From the NCBI GenBank assembly GCA_018136815.1, contig CM030932.1, positions 1,777,284 through 1,841,283 of the forward strand: DNA of 64,000 nt. Reading direction: 5' to 3'. How positions within the stretch are numbered: position 1 is the stretch's first letter; every line of letters begins with the position of its first letter. The DNA is from Isochrysis galbana (taxonomy: Eukaryota > Haptophyta > Isochrysidales > Isochrysidaceae). Made by a program: the position numbers and the translations under genes. The notes under the pieces were generated by a model. It did no database searches. It saw only the letters and a program-made list of their open reading frames with translations, and was not told the DNA's origin. Positions 33,127 through 43,666 of the stretch are shown piece after piece.

Positions 33127-35862
33127 TCAGCCGTGGGTGGCACGTATCGGGCTGTTCGGCGCGCTAGAGGCTCGGCTGGAAAGCGGCGTCTGCCAAAAGT
33201 GTCTTCCATAGTCCACAAGGAGCTCCTCACCCTTCTGAACGTGACGTTGCGTCACTACCCCCACACACATTTCGCCCGTTCCTTGGGCGTAGTGTAGCAC
33301 AAAGGCGACATTGGGCAGGACGGCGATGCCCTTGTAGTCGTTGATAAAGCGCGTCTCATTGCCATAGTGCTCGGCGTCAATGTCAAAGCGGTGCCCTGTC
33401 TGGCGGTCGTGGACCTCAACAAGGTATCGCGAGCTGTCCTTGCCTTGCTGCAGCTTGACAAGGCCGGTGTAATTCCCGATGAGTGCGCCGCAAGGAATGC
33501 TCTCGCTTGCAAAGAGGCCGTGCTGAGGCGCAACAGGATGGTCGGGAGGAAGCGCCTTAATGATCACGCCAGCCAGACGGCGCCACCGAGACGTCTGCAG
33601 ACGAAGGGACTCCGAGCTCGAGATCATGCCGCCCTTTGAGCCACAAGCAGCAACAAACAACTCCGTGCCATCGACCGCGGAATTCCGCGCGTCTGCAACA
33701 CACGTGTCGGTGGGACGTTCGAGGCGGCCAAACGGGGGTCGCGCTGAAGTGAGGGGCACGCCTTTTGAGGTCCTATTGTGCCCCACTTTCTCGAGATTTG
33801 GCGCTGGCAGCTGCGACGCCACGGCGAGCCCTGTCATGGATCGCTCGTCTAGCCCGCCTGGGGCGACCCCGTTCTGCGCCCTCGTAAGCGCCGTAGAGGC
33901 CACCGCCACTTCGGCAGAGGGCGTGGGCGGCTCTGTGCCGTTCATGGGCACACCGACCGGCACGCCCGCTCCAGGGGCTGGGGGAGGCTCTGTCGAGCGT
34001 GGATGCATCGGTTGGTGCCATAGGATGAACGGGGTGTAGACAACCGCCTCGGGCCAATTCTCTGGCAGTCGTTGTCTACCCTCTCTTTCACGACCTCTAC
34101 TACCACGGTCGCAACCCGCAAGAGAGGTGGAGTGCACGTCTAGCGGCAGGCACGCCCAGCCCGCCCCGCGCGGGTCAAGTGACCAAGCCCAATCGGGATA
34201 GACCGCCGCTGCGCTGCTGCCTCGTTCGAACGCTGCCACAGTCGCCGGGTCGTGAATGTGGTCCACCGGCTCCCAAGTAGAACTGCCGCCTTGAGGGTCA
34301 CGCCATTTGATCAGGTACTCCGGCTGGCCGGCGCGAAGCCGCCGGGCCAATATGCGGTCAAACTCACACATGCTGGGCGTATCCTCCGCACTACCCGATA
34401 GGTTGCGATCCTTCGCGCCCGCCTTGGACCGCTTGCGTCCGACAAGCGGGCGGCCCTTGCGCTTGCGTTTGTGCCTCCGCTGCGAAGGACAACATAGAAT
34501 CTCGGCGCCTTGGGGCGCGTCGGCCGCGTCCAGCTCGGTGCGAGCCCCTGCAAAGCCTGGGTCAGCACACGCCGACAGCGATGCGCCCGCAGCAGGTGAG
34601 CCTCCCTCTCTTTGATACCCGTGCCCCGCCTTCAGCACCTGGCGCGCAGCCACCCCTTTACCAAGGCGGTGGTCCAACTGGCGGGCTAGCAGTGCTACCT
34701 TGGGCTCCGAGTAGGAGGCGATTTCCGAGAGGTATGCGGCGGCGCGCTGGGCAATATCGCGTACTCTTTCCGAAGCAAGAGGCTCACTCTGCAGCCGCTC
34801 CAGCCAGGGCAGCGCGCCGGCGGCCAACAGGGCGTGAGCGTGGTCGTGCCCAGCGTACGCCAAGTTGAGCACTGCGCGTGCTGCGCCACCACCCAATGAG
34901 GCGTTGTGCAGCATGGAGCGCTGACGGGTTACCAGCCAGCGGGTAGACGGCATCGAGAGCGTTCCACGCCGCGCCGTAAGTAGCGGCAGCAGGGCCGAGT
35001 GGATCCCGCACCTCACCAGTTCACGAGCGCCATCCGCATGGAGCGACAGGTTGGCCACGACGGCCATCGCCGCATAGCACAGTCCGACTTGTCCTCGCTC
35101 GTCTTCCGCTGAAATGCGAGGGCCGGCGGCGCTCGGGACCTCTGCCGACACCGAACTAGTCGGTGAGGCGATAGAAGGCTCCGGAAGAGCGGCCTCACCT
35201 GGCTCAAAAGCAAAAGTATATGGATGCTGCATCTCCTCGGCTGCAGACGCCCCAAATGTCTCAAGTCTATCAGGCTCATCGTAGCGCGCCCGCGGAATGC
35301 CCATCTCGTTGATGATGTCTAGGAGCAGGGGCGGGATTCGAGATTTGACGAACTTCCGTGCGCTCTGCAGCGGGCAATTCGTGAGCTGGTTCAATGCAAC
35401 GAGGACCCATTGCCTCTCCGTCAGTGTGAGGCGCTGAGGCGTAGAGGCACTTATCAGCTGGCTGAGCGCTTCGATGGCACCCGCACCGACGAGGGCGAGG
35501 GCAGCTTCGGTGTCGGCGGCGAGGACGGAAACTAGGAAGAGTGCCCTGTTTCGGTACGCGATGCGCTGGTCATTGAGGGTACCGATCACGTGCTCATGCA
35601 GCCACACGCTGTTGTCGGAGGCCTTCCGCACACTCTCCGCTTTTGCCTGCTGCAGGCACTGCACGAGCAGGGAGCGAGCGCTCTCCTGCGCATCGGGCTT
35701 GAGCTGGCCGACCTGCGCCTCTACGTTGTACCCGAGCCGCGTGAGCGCCTCGCGCGGGCCCTCCTCCTTGGCCTGGGCGAGCAGGTCGACTCGCGAACCG
35801 CGGATCATCGCGCGGCGGGGGAGACCACCACGCTTTCCCGCCCACAGCGCACCCACGGCCAA
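33127..35862 (-). CDS. ARM-repeat / chromodomain / SET-domain protein (putative histone lysine methyltransferase)
   Basis: This single exon of 911 residues ends in TGA. Residues about 20-400 are helical and armadillo-like (LALVGAGAIEALSQLISA; AVLNLAYAGHDHAHALLAAG; GALPWLERL). A basic stretch (RRHKRKRKGRPLVGRKRSK) follows. A chromodomain lies at about 500-548 (FDRILARRLRAGQPEYLIKW, then STWEPVDHI). The SET domain lies at about 775-890: HGLFASESIPCGALIGNY from 781, NETRFINDY at 835-843 and GEELLVDYG near 878-886. No pre-SET cysteine cluster and no post-SET CxCxxxxC is visible. SET enzymes methylate lysines using S-adenosylmethionine; chromodomains read methyl-lysine. Writer plus reader plus ARM scaffold in one chain suggests chromatin targeting, but this is inferred. 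A second in-frame Met at residue 19 is an alternative start. The gene lies between the inverted partners 31280-31890 and 38040-38600. Confidence 0.9.
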   Translation of the reverse strand: MAVGALWAGKRGGLPRRAMIRGSRVDLLAQAKEEGPREALTRLGYNVEAQVGQLKPDAQESARSLLVQCLQQAKAESVRKASDNSVWLHEHVIGTLNDQRIAYRNRALFLVSVLAADTEAALALVGAGAIEALSQLISASTPQRLTLTERQWVLVALNQLTNCPLQSARKFVKSRIPPLLLDIINEMGIPRARYDEPDRLETFGASAAEEMQHPYTFAFEPGEAALPEPSIASPTSSVSAEVPSAAGPRISAEDERGQVGLCYAAMAVVANLSLHADGARELVRCGIHSALLPLLTARRGTLSMPSTRWLVTRQRSMLHNASLGGGAARAVLNLAYAGHDHAHALLAAGALPWLERLQSEPLASERVRDIAQRAAAYLSEIASYSEPKVALLARQLDHRLGKGVAARQVLKAGHGYQREGGSPAAGASLSACADPGFAGARTELDAADAPQGAEILCCPSQRRHKRKRKGRPLVGRKRSKAGAKDRNLSGSAEDTPSMCEFDRILARRLRAGQPEYLIKWRDPQGGSSTWEPVDHIHDPATVAAFERGSSAAAVYPDWAWSLDPRGAGWACLPLDVHSTSLAGCDRGSRGREREGRQRLPENWPEAVVYTPFILWHQPMHPRSTEPPPAPGAGVPVGVPMNGTEPPTPSAEVAVASTALTRAQNGVAPGGLDERSMTGLAVASQLPAPNLEKVGHNRTSKGVPLTSARPPFGRLERPTDTCVADARNSAVDGTELFVAACGSKGGMISSSESLRLQTSRWRRLAGVIIKALPPDHPVAPQHGLFASESIPCGALIGNYTGLVKLQQGKDSSRYLVEVHDRQTGHRFDIDAEHYGNETRFINDYKGIAVLPNVAFVLHYAQGTGEMCVGVVTQRHVQKGEELLVDYGRHFWQTPLSSRASSAPNSPIRATHG

Positions 35863-36457
35863 ACGAAGGGGCTGATGCCGCCCGTTATAGGAGTTATTTT
35901 TGTGTACGTTACCCCCCAGGAGCCAAGGGCCCCCCGATAGCTATCAATCATTGTTCTAGAATATCTCAATATCTCACGGCTCATGTGGTAGAACATCTCA
36001 CTGGCTAGCATCCCTAGGCAAACTCGTACCGGACGATCCATGCGCCAACCACACGCCGCATGCCCATCGCGGAGTAGGGTCTCCGTTGCCGTAGAGGTAG
36101 ATAGAGGACTCGGTCACGGTCCCACAGCACGAAGTTTATACTTGTACTCCCACAACAACAACAAGCAACAAGAAAGCTCGGACGCTACCCATCCCGCATC
36201 GCCCAAGCCCCAAGCCCACATAACAAAGGGCGTGCGAAACACAAACAACATTCCAAACGCAGTAATCCTGGCACCCTGACCCTGACCCCCCTAGCCCCTA
36301 GCCCCCCCTAGGAGAACAGGAGAACAGGGCCCGGACTGCGGTCTGCGGTCTAAGGTCTGAGTGCCTCCGCCTCCACCTAGCGAAAACGCCGACCTCGACC
36401 TCCTCCCAAGGGGGCGGCCTTGGCTTCGGCTCACTTATAGAAACGGCGGCGCCTCGT
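35863..36457. other. Upstream region of SET gene
   Basis: It includes a degenerate GAAGTTTATACTTGTA (36131-36146) like the LINE/SINE leader. No gene is visible. Confidence 0.4.
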
Positions 36458-37484
36458 GCCTGTGGAGATGGACTGTTCCCAGGATCCGGGTAAGGCTCCT
36501 GAGACTCCATCCTTGGCAACCCACGCGTCCGTAGGCGGCCTATCAACTTGGGTAGCGGGTGAAGATACTTGGGAAGGCTTGGGCACGGGTGCAGTGGTGA
36601 CGGGGTCCGCGCGCGGCGGCGAGGGCGGATTTGGCGGTGCAGAAGGCGGTGGTGGGTCCATAGGAACAGATTGGATCAATCTCTAGTGGGTGATTTCTAG
36701 CGAGAGACCACACACAACTCAGTAGGGGCTCAAGGGTACGAGGGGTCACGGCATGGCTTCGATCGCAGAGCGCTACGACGGTTGCTGGGTGCGTACGAAG
36801 ACACGCCACACCACTTTCTAACATAAACAAGGGCAACACGTAATAAACACGGGAGCGAATGCCACGGTGGGTCAACAGAGAGAGCAAAGAAGGAACCAAT
36901 TGGCCAGAAGAGAACTCGTCGTCTCGTCGTCCTAGAGAAGGATTGCACACAGAAAAGGCGCGAAAGGGATTCATCCATGCTTAGTGAAGATCCTACAAGA
37001 TTCATCGGCGAATAGCGTCTCAACGCGAGCACAGCGGCGTGCACTTTACCTATAGCTTTTCGTAGCTTAGCCATGGAGTAGCTGGTAGACTTAAAAAGTC
37101 TAGAAGCTTACAGAGGTGTTAGACTTACAGAGTCTAGATGCTTGAGGTTCTTGAGGGTGTACTTTAGCAAGCAAGATGCTCGCTACTTCCTTGGTCTTCA
37201 TCGACACGTGCTTACTACTCCCTTGATCTCCATGCCTGGGTGATCAGTCCAGAGCTAGAGCATATTATTCATATTCCGAGTAGAAAGAAGCCTGTAGAAG
37301 CTGCTTGGCCACGTGGGTATAATGGTAGACCAACATTGAATGAAGTGTAGTGATTGATAGAAGCGTGGAGACGTCGTAGACGTAGAGATAGACATAAGAA
37401 CGAAGATTGATGATTTACCATCGCGGTTATAACGGTAGAGCGGAAAATAGCGAAATAGCCTGCAGAGGCTCGCGAATGCGACAG
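36458..37484 (-). repeat. 1.02 kb retroelement segment, inverted partner of 928-1951
   Basis: Near-identical reverse-complement copy. It carries the leader and the first about 75 codons of the gag-like ORF (IQSVPMDPPPPSAPPNPP), truncated at 36458 where the sequences diverge. Short TATCCTGT repeats lie just outside it at 37515-37550. Confidence 0.75.
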
Positions 37485-37729
37485 TGCCGTAGCGAATGAG
37501 AGGGGCGACTCTGTGATCCTGTATCCTGTTGTATCCTGTATCCTGTGTCCCTCCCTCGCCTTTGGGGCGCTCCTTGTCCTTGATCAATCCGCATTCCTAA
37601 TTCCTCCGAACAGCTTTTGACTTTTGATTGAGGCGGTGTTTCGTATCGCTTGGCGAGAGGCGCGGCTCGGGCGGCGACTGACCACTGACGATGGAAACAA
37701 CAGCGCATCAAGCATCAAGTCCGGTAAGA

Positions 37730-38000
37730 TCAAGCAGGAAGCAGGAAGCAAGGAACGAGAAGCTGGGTGATTTCGACGAGGGTTCGGCGCGCAGCCTGGC
37801 CGATTGGCGTGACCATCCGGGTGGGACATTTTGTATTTGGTATCTGGTGGGGTCCCCCATCCGGATGGCTCGTCAAAAACGGGCACGCAGCGCGCCCGGT
37901 CTCGACTTGAAGTTGTGAGCTTTTCAAGCTTTTGCGATTTTAGCGTCTTTTGTCTTTTTTTGATTACGTTTTGTTGTGGGGGTCCAAGGGGGGGTCCGGG
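37730..38000 (-). repeat. Copy of the 10104-10487 repeat family
   Basis: GGCTCGTCAAAAACGGGCAC and the following CGACTTGAAGTTGTGAGC, TAGCGTCTTTTGTC and GGGTCCAAGG segments match 10020-10220 in reverse. Confidence 0.6.
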
Positions 38001-38039
38001 TCCTAATGGGCCCCGGATATGTGCTAAAAAAACCTTTCA

Positions 38040-38600
38040 ATATTCTTACCGCACTCGCGGCGAATGGAACCACCACTACCTACTACACGTAGTACGTAGC
38101 ATACTTTCAACACCCCCACTCCCCCGGCCCTTCTCCCCCCGCCATCAGGCGGCTCCCCCCGTACACTACTAGGGGGATAGGGATGAAGGGCTTAGATATG
38201 GTCCGGTGGCCCGCGCCCCCCCCGGTGATCTTTCTCCCCCTTCCTCCTGTGTCTCCGAGTGGGCGGCCGACTCTGTCCCGACGTCCGACGTCCCGACTTA
38301 TCTTGTAAACAGGGGCGGGACTTACCAATTTTTCGGTGGGCGGAGCTCGAGCTCCGCCCACCCCCTTCTCCGCGCTCTCTCTCCCCTCTCCTGCGACACG
38401 CGCGACGGCGCGCCTGCGGCAGGCCTCCAGCTGCCCTCTGGCGACCCCTGGAGGCTCATGGAGGCCAGCTCAGGGGGCAGAGGAGGCTGGGGCTGGGCCC
38501 TGTCCTCCCCGGCCTCTCCCTCGCTGGCGCTCCTGGGCTCCTGGGCCTCTGGGGCCCCCACGTTGCACCTGTCTAGGGCCCCGGAAATGTGCTAGTTGGG
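38040..38600 (+). repeat. About 550-bp repeat, inverted partner of 31280-31890
   Basis: It starts with AATATTCTTACCGCACTCGC and includes GATATGGTCCGGTGGCCCGC, GGGCGGGACTTACCAATTTT and the CTGGAGGCTCATGGAGGCC block. It matches 31880-31280 in reverse complement with small indels. A GTTTGACCGCCCTA motif follows at 38670. Confidence 0.75.
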
Positions 38601-39234
38601 TGTATTGGGAACTTTCTACCGAAAAAAATCCTCAAATTTCCTCAATTCTGAGATGGTCACCCTAATAAAAAACACTGTTTGACCGCCCTAGAGGAGGCGG
38701 GGGTGCCAACAACCAACAACATGACGAACACTCGTCAGTGATCACGCACGACCGCCGGGCTGGAAGAGTTTTCGGGGCGCGCACAGCTCAATCGCAATCG
38801 CCGACTAGGGACTCTGTTGCTCATGACTGACGGCTACCGTCCTGCAGCCTGCAGCACTAAGCACTAAGGTTAGCGAGTCCGTTAAAGAGTTCAGACTCCC
38901 ACAACATGAAAACCCTGATGACGAAAGAAAACGTAATGTATTTACTAAAGAGTTGCAACATGTCAAGGTCAAGGTCGGGCGGCTCGCGGTTGCGGTCGCG
39001 CCGTCTCTCGCGCGCGCTCTCTGACTTTGGGGGTAGGTCGCTGACCTTGTTTTTCAACCCTCTCTCTGGCTCAACCACTTCCTCGCGCCGTGGCGCCTCG
39101 AGCGAGCGGCCTGACACGGAGGTCAAGGAACTCGCCGCCAGCCACCTGCAGTACGGAGAGGGCGTGGAGCAGGTCAACCGATCTTGCTTGCTGAGATCAG
39201 ACCCTGGTGGCCACCACGAAGACAGGGTGAGGAG

Positions 39235-40515
39235 ATGGTGGGGCTATGCTGCCGGGCGGTCCAGTTGGCGGCGCTGCTGCATGGCGTCGCAAGGCCTGTT
39301 TCCGCTGCGAGGCCGCCGCGACAAAGATTTCCCTTTGGTGGAAACTCTCATGCTGGATTTGTCGCGGAAGCATGGAACGACGGCTATGCCTCGATGGCAG
39401 CGGATGGCGCACTGCGTGTGACGGGCAACGCGCGGCTCTATCTAGTCGAGGACACATTCGATGGCCTCGAGCCCCTGCCTTGGACCGGCTACGCGTACCA
39501 ACATCTGCGGCTAAGTGGACAACAGCTCAGATTCACGGTGGATTTGAGCAACGTGCAATGCTCTTGCAATGCGGCGATCTATCTGGTGGCAATGAGCCAA
39601 CCCTCAGGGGACGAGTCCGGCTATTGTGATATTATGTCTTCGACGCCTTGTAGGGAGATTGACCTGATTGAAGCAAACGCTCACGCCATGCAGAGCGCTG
39701 TCCACATGCGCACGGGACACGGGGTCGACGGCACCTGCAATGCCGATGGCTGCGCCGGGAATCTTGGGCGGGAATCCAGTACGCAGCACCTCTTTGGGCC
39801 TGGCGCCAAGATCGACACATATCGGCCCTTTGACGTTGTGTCAGCCTTTCCTCAAGAGGGGGGGATGCTGGTCGATCTCCACCAAGACGGCGTGGTTGTG
39901 CGCGCCTTCGATTCAGCGGTGCACGGCAACTCGCCCATGGGCGACGGTATGTCACGTCTTGATGTTGATGAGATGCGACGTGGCATGGATTCAGGAATGG
40001 CACTTGTGGTCTCATTATGGAGCAGTGATGAACTCGGTTGGCTGGATGGTGGCTGTTTGCCGAGATGCGAACTCTCACAGACTTCCTTTTCAGTCAGCGC
40101 CTTTGAAGTGGGGCCAATCCCCTCACCTCCACCACCGCCGCCGTCACCACCACCGCCACCCTCTCCAACACCACCGCCCTCTCCGCCGCCCTCAGCATCT
40201 CATTTGCAGCCGCAAACGCCATCGCCGTCGCCATCGCCTGCCGCAAAGGTGTCGTCCGTGACAACAGGTCTGATTCTGGTTGCCCTGGCACTGGGCAGTC
40301 TCCTTGCCGGGCTGTTGTGCGTCTACACTTCTGACCGTTCGCATGCACATGACGTCTGCTTCCCGCGCCCGAGGCCGAGGGCTCCTGAGCGCTTTCGCCG
40401 GCCTTGGCGTCACAGCCGCCAGCCAGTTGTGGAATTGAAGTCGCCACCGCGTGTCCGCAACAACCGGGAAGAAAAGCAGGCGAGGAAGCTCCTCTCTGCA
40501 TTTGGAGACGGATAG
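39235..40515 (+). CDS. GH7 cellulase-type glycoside hydrolase, C-terminal membrane anchor
   Basis: The ATG at 39235 gives 426 residues with a signal peptide (MVGLCCRAVQLAALLHGVARPVSA). An in-frame ATG at 39184 would add 17 unconvincing residues. The catalytic signature of family GH7 is intact: REIDLIEAN with Glu141, Asp143 and Glu146 (EMDIWEAN in fungal Cel7A). Other family blocks are LRFTVDLSNVQCSCNAAIYL, DGTCNADGCAGN and GMALVVSLWSSDELGWLDGG. There is no carbohydrate-binding module. After the domain come a Pro/Ser linker (PSPPPPPPSPPPPPSP) and a hydrophobic segment at about 345-366 (TGLILVALALGSLLAGLLCV), followed by a basic tail. The enzyme would cleave beta-1,4-glucan outside the cell while anchored to the membrane. 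GH7 is known from fungi and scattered protists, including haptophytes and dinoflagellates. Confidence 0.93.
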   Translation: MVGLCCRAVQLAALLHGVARPVSAARPPRQRFPFGGNSHAGFVAEAWNDGYASMAADGALRVTGNARLYLVEDTFDGLEPLPWTGYAYQHLRLSGQQLRFTVDLSNVQCSCNAAIYLVAMSQPSGDESGYCDIMSSTPCREIDLIEANAHAMQSAVHMRTGHGVDGTCNADGCAGNLGRESSTQHLFGPGAKIDTYRPFDVVSAFPQEGGMLVDLHQDGVVVRAFDSAVHGNSPMGDGMSRLDVDEMRRGMDSGMALVVSLWSSDELGWLDGGCLPRCELSQTSFSVSAFEVGPIPSPPPPPPSPPPPPSPTPPPSPPPSASHLQPQTPSPSPSPAAKVSSVTTGLILVALALGSLLAGLLCVYTSDRSHAHDVCFPRPRPRAPERFRRPWRHSRQPVVELKSPPRVRNNREEKQARKLLSAFGDG

Positions 40516-40794
40516 TGCATTCGGGGCCTAGCGCATGTTTATACATCGTACACTTCAAGTCAAGAGAAAGCTCTTATTCAAGAAAATCCTTCCCTATTTT
40601 AGTAGTCACGGGCCTTCCAGCCCGCTCAAGGCCCACCTAGTCCTATGTCCTAGTACCCCCGCCGATGCTAACCCTAACATCATTACCTAATGTGAATTCT
40701 GAAATCCTAACCCCTACCCCCAACGCCGTAACCGTATCGCTAACTAACTCCAATGCCGCCTTGCTTAGGGCCAGACCTGAAAAGCATGTAAAAA

Positions 40795-41060
40795 ACATCT
40801 GAAGATTCCGGGCTAACACCTACTACGGACCTAGTACCCACGACCTCTCTACTAGCTGACACCGCCACCATGTCCCTACGCCCCCCCTCGTTCCCTTCCC
40901 CCCTTAGTTCCTCCTTTTCTTCGGTTTCAGGGGTCCGGCCCACCGGCCCATGTGCATGCACTACCTTGTTGGGCTTGGTGCCTGGTTCAAAGTGTGGAGT
41001 CCGGGCAGGCCTTTTGCCTTTTGGTTGGCTACTTGTTCCTGTGGTTGGGACGATCGTGTG
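40795..41060 (-). mobile_element. LINE 3'-tail fragment
   Basis: AAAAAACATCTGAAGATTCCGGGCTA followed by CACCTACTAC, a TTCCTCCTTTTCTTCGGTTTC block and a GTCCGG...CAGGCC block match the tails at 56945 and 57480. Confidence 0.65.
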
Positions 41061-41403
41061 CCTAAGATTCTAGATGTGATGCGTTAACCTCCTAGCGCTT
41101 GGCGCGTTGGTTCGTGAGTGTGTTCCGGTCTTTCAGTCTATGCTTTCTTTGGAGGTTCTTCCATCTACAACGTGCCGCCACCCCCAAACCCAAACCGGTA
41201 TACGGTATACCGGTGGCCATTGCGATTGCGAGGAGCTGGGCTCTAACTAGTGACTAACCTATCATCGTTGCCTCGTTGTCCAATCTAAAAACGGTTTGAG
41301 GTCTGACTTCGTTCAAGTCTATCCTTTTCTTCGGCTGTCTACCCATTCGTGCTTGGGCCGTCCTAGCCCTAGCCGAGTCTGTCATATTCGTATTGGCAAA
41401 TAA

Positions 41404-41560
41404 CAACTAAGTTTATTTATACTTGGTCGCGATGGAGCGCGCCGCCGCGACTCCCCTCTCCTTCGGGCCCTTCATTCCTTTGTCTTTGGTATCGGGGGGG
41501 GGGGGGGGGGGGGGCGTGCACTACGTCGGGCCAAGCGCGCGGGCTGGGGCAGACCTGTTG
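41404..41560 (+). mobile_element. LINE 5' head stub fused to an inverted tail
   Basis: AACTAAGTTTATTTATACTTGGTCGCGATGGAGCGCGCC is the 5' leader plus start codon of the LINE. After about 50 bp it passes directly into TTCATTCCTTTGTCTTTGGTAT and a G-run, i.e. tail sequence in the opposite orientation. It is a foldback-type junction. Confidence 0.6.
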
Positions 41561-41869
41561 TCGGGTGTTCCTGTGGCAAACACGTAAACCGCCTTCTGCA
41601 GCTATCTTATCGTGTCCCGGGGGGTCTCTGCCCCCGCCTTTTGGCTCTTTTTCGTCTGCCGCCGCTCTTTCGCGGTGTCCGCCTGCCGCGCGGTGTGTCA
41701 TCCTGCAAACATGTCGTAAACAAGCGTGAGTATTACCTTTTTCTGGGCCGGATCGTGTCTCGTGTCTCGTGTCGTCGTTTTTTTGTCGTTCTTTCTTCGT
41801 CATTCTCTTCGTTCTCCTACGGACGCGTGACGCGTGATGCCTGCGCGCGCCATGGCCATGGCCCCCCTC

Positions 41870-42000
41870 TAGCCTCTAGGGGCCCCTCGAGGCCCTTTAG
41901 GGGGCCAGCTGGGGTAGCTCAGGGGGCAGTGGAGGCTGGGGCAGTGCCCTAGCCTCTCCTGCCTCTCCCTCGCTCGCCTCGCTAGCCCTGGGTGCCGGTT
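41870..42000. repeat. GGCCAGCT...CAGTGGAGGCTGG repeat copy
   Basis: It resembles 38430-38580, 31390-31540 and 30640-30780. Confidence 0.55.
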
Positions 42001-43660
42001 AAAATGAGGGAGTGACCGGGCTAACTCAAGACTCATGTTGATACACTTCTCGTTTTCACCCCACTCTTGTGGGCCACAATCACCTACAACTCAGTGCCCT
42101 GCCTTGGGCCCTCTTCCAACATTTCACTCCCTCTCCCACTCCCTCTTGCAACTACAACCAACCCAAGAAGCACAACCCCCCTCGCCCTCTGTTTCAAGCA
42201 CCAAAAATTTCGACTCAAGACAAGAGGGAGGATATGTCTTGAGGCGGCGTCGCTGCCCATGCCTAGCGCAAGGGTATAGCGCCCCCACTCAGACATCTCC
42301 TTCCCCACAGCTCCTCTCTGAGGAGTTGCTCCTCTCCCTCCCATTAGGCCCCCTTGCCTGCGAGACCAGAACAGGATCCTGGCGTGGGGGGCTGTTTGAG
42401 TGTGGAGGGAGGGGCGCTCCAGCTAGCGCAAGTAGAAAGCTAGTGAAGAGCTGGGTGGCATAAGGGGGAAGGGTGCTTGCGCTTGCCGCGGCAGGACGTC
42501 CTGTCTTGAGTTAGTGCTAGTTCCGTTCCTTTGCCGCGCCGCGACCCATAAAAATTTGTTAAAAATTTACTAGTACTAGTGTGGGTGTGCTGGGGCCATA
42601 TGTTGTTCATTTTAGTGTGATAGTGTGATGTATTGATCACTTTCGGATAGTCTTACTCTTTTATCTCTTTAGTCTTTAGCGAAACGCGCCTTGTGACGAA
42701 TCGTTTTGTCTTCCGGTTCTTGGCGATCCGGCGCGCGGCGCTCGTTTTTGCCTTTCGCCTTTCCTAGGGCTAGGGCTAGGTAGGGTGTCCATCGTGTGTT
42801 GGAGCCGATACGAGATCCCACAACTCTAGGCTCTAGGAATGGCGTTTTTTGTATTTTGCTGCCTTCGTGGTCGAAGACCTCCGGGAGGTCTTCTTTCTAT
42901 AAGTATTGTGCGCAATCTTCCTTGCAAGGTCCTTGGTATAAGGTGTAAGGGATGGTGAAACCGTCGTCCGTCGTGCTTGAAAACGTTGTGCACCACGTGC
43001 GATGGTAGCTTTTCCCTTAGCCTTATCCATGGGGTGCGCGTGATCGGTGGCGGAGTATGTGGGTTGTGCCACAGCGGTTGTGATGGTGCACCCTCGCTCG
43101 ATAAGCGCTAAGGCGACACTCACTCTAATGCTTCTACGAGTACTCGCGTGGGGTGGATCATGCTTTTGCGTTGGCGCTGTCTAAGTAAGTAGTGCAATCC
43201 AACACTACCAAAAGACATAACAGCCTTCCTTCACCCATCGGAACGCTTGAAGGGCATGTCTGCGCGTCTCAGTTCATTACGAGGCATGGATGATGACGAC
43301 CCTGACAAGGAGCTCTTTGGCTAGCGAATCCCGAGCAAACGCCACATGTCCGCTCAACTCATCGGCAACAAGGCAGTTGCATCCCAATGATGAAGATGCG
43401 TGCTCTTGCACAGCCACTTGCGGGAAAGGGCACCTCAAATATCTCAAGACGTCAGCCGACGTTACATGTTTCTCTACTGCGTCACGAATCGCACCGCTGA
43501 GAGCTTCAATACACTTGCTCGTCGCACATCGCCGGTCAATGAGGCTCTCGAAGGATGCGGCATAATCTTCTGCTTCTTTCTCTTCACAACTTGTCGGCTG
43601 CACACGGAGGATGGAGGTCGGAGCTCTTGCAGAACCACTAAGCCACATGAAGTGTGCTAA
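42001..43660. other. Intergenic, 3' flank of pyrophosphatase gene
   Basis: A minus-strand ORF (43645-43277, MWLSGSARAP start, about 122 residues) begins just past the pyrophosphatase stop and more likely lies in its 3' UTR. The ORF at 43123-42833 (-) is Lys/Arg-rich and may be a LINE remnant. Neither has a recognisable domain. Confidence 0.35.
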
Positions 43661-43666
43661 CAATTC

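Noticed and set aside
42833..43123. Lys/Arg-rich 96-codon ORF (-) as a small basic protein
   Set aside because: No domain, and the surrounding sequence looks like repeat debris similar in wording to 11540-11690. Left unassigned.
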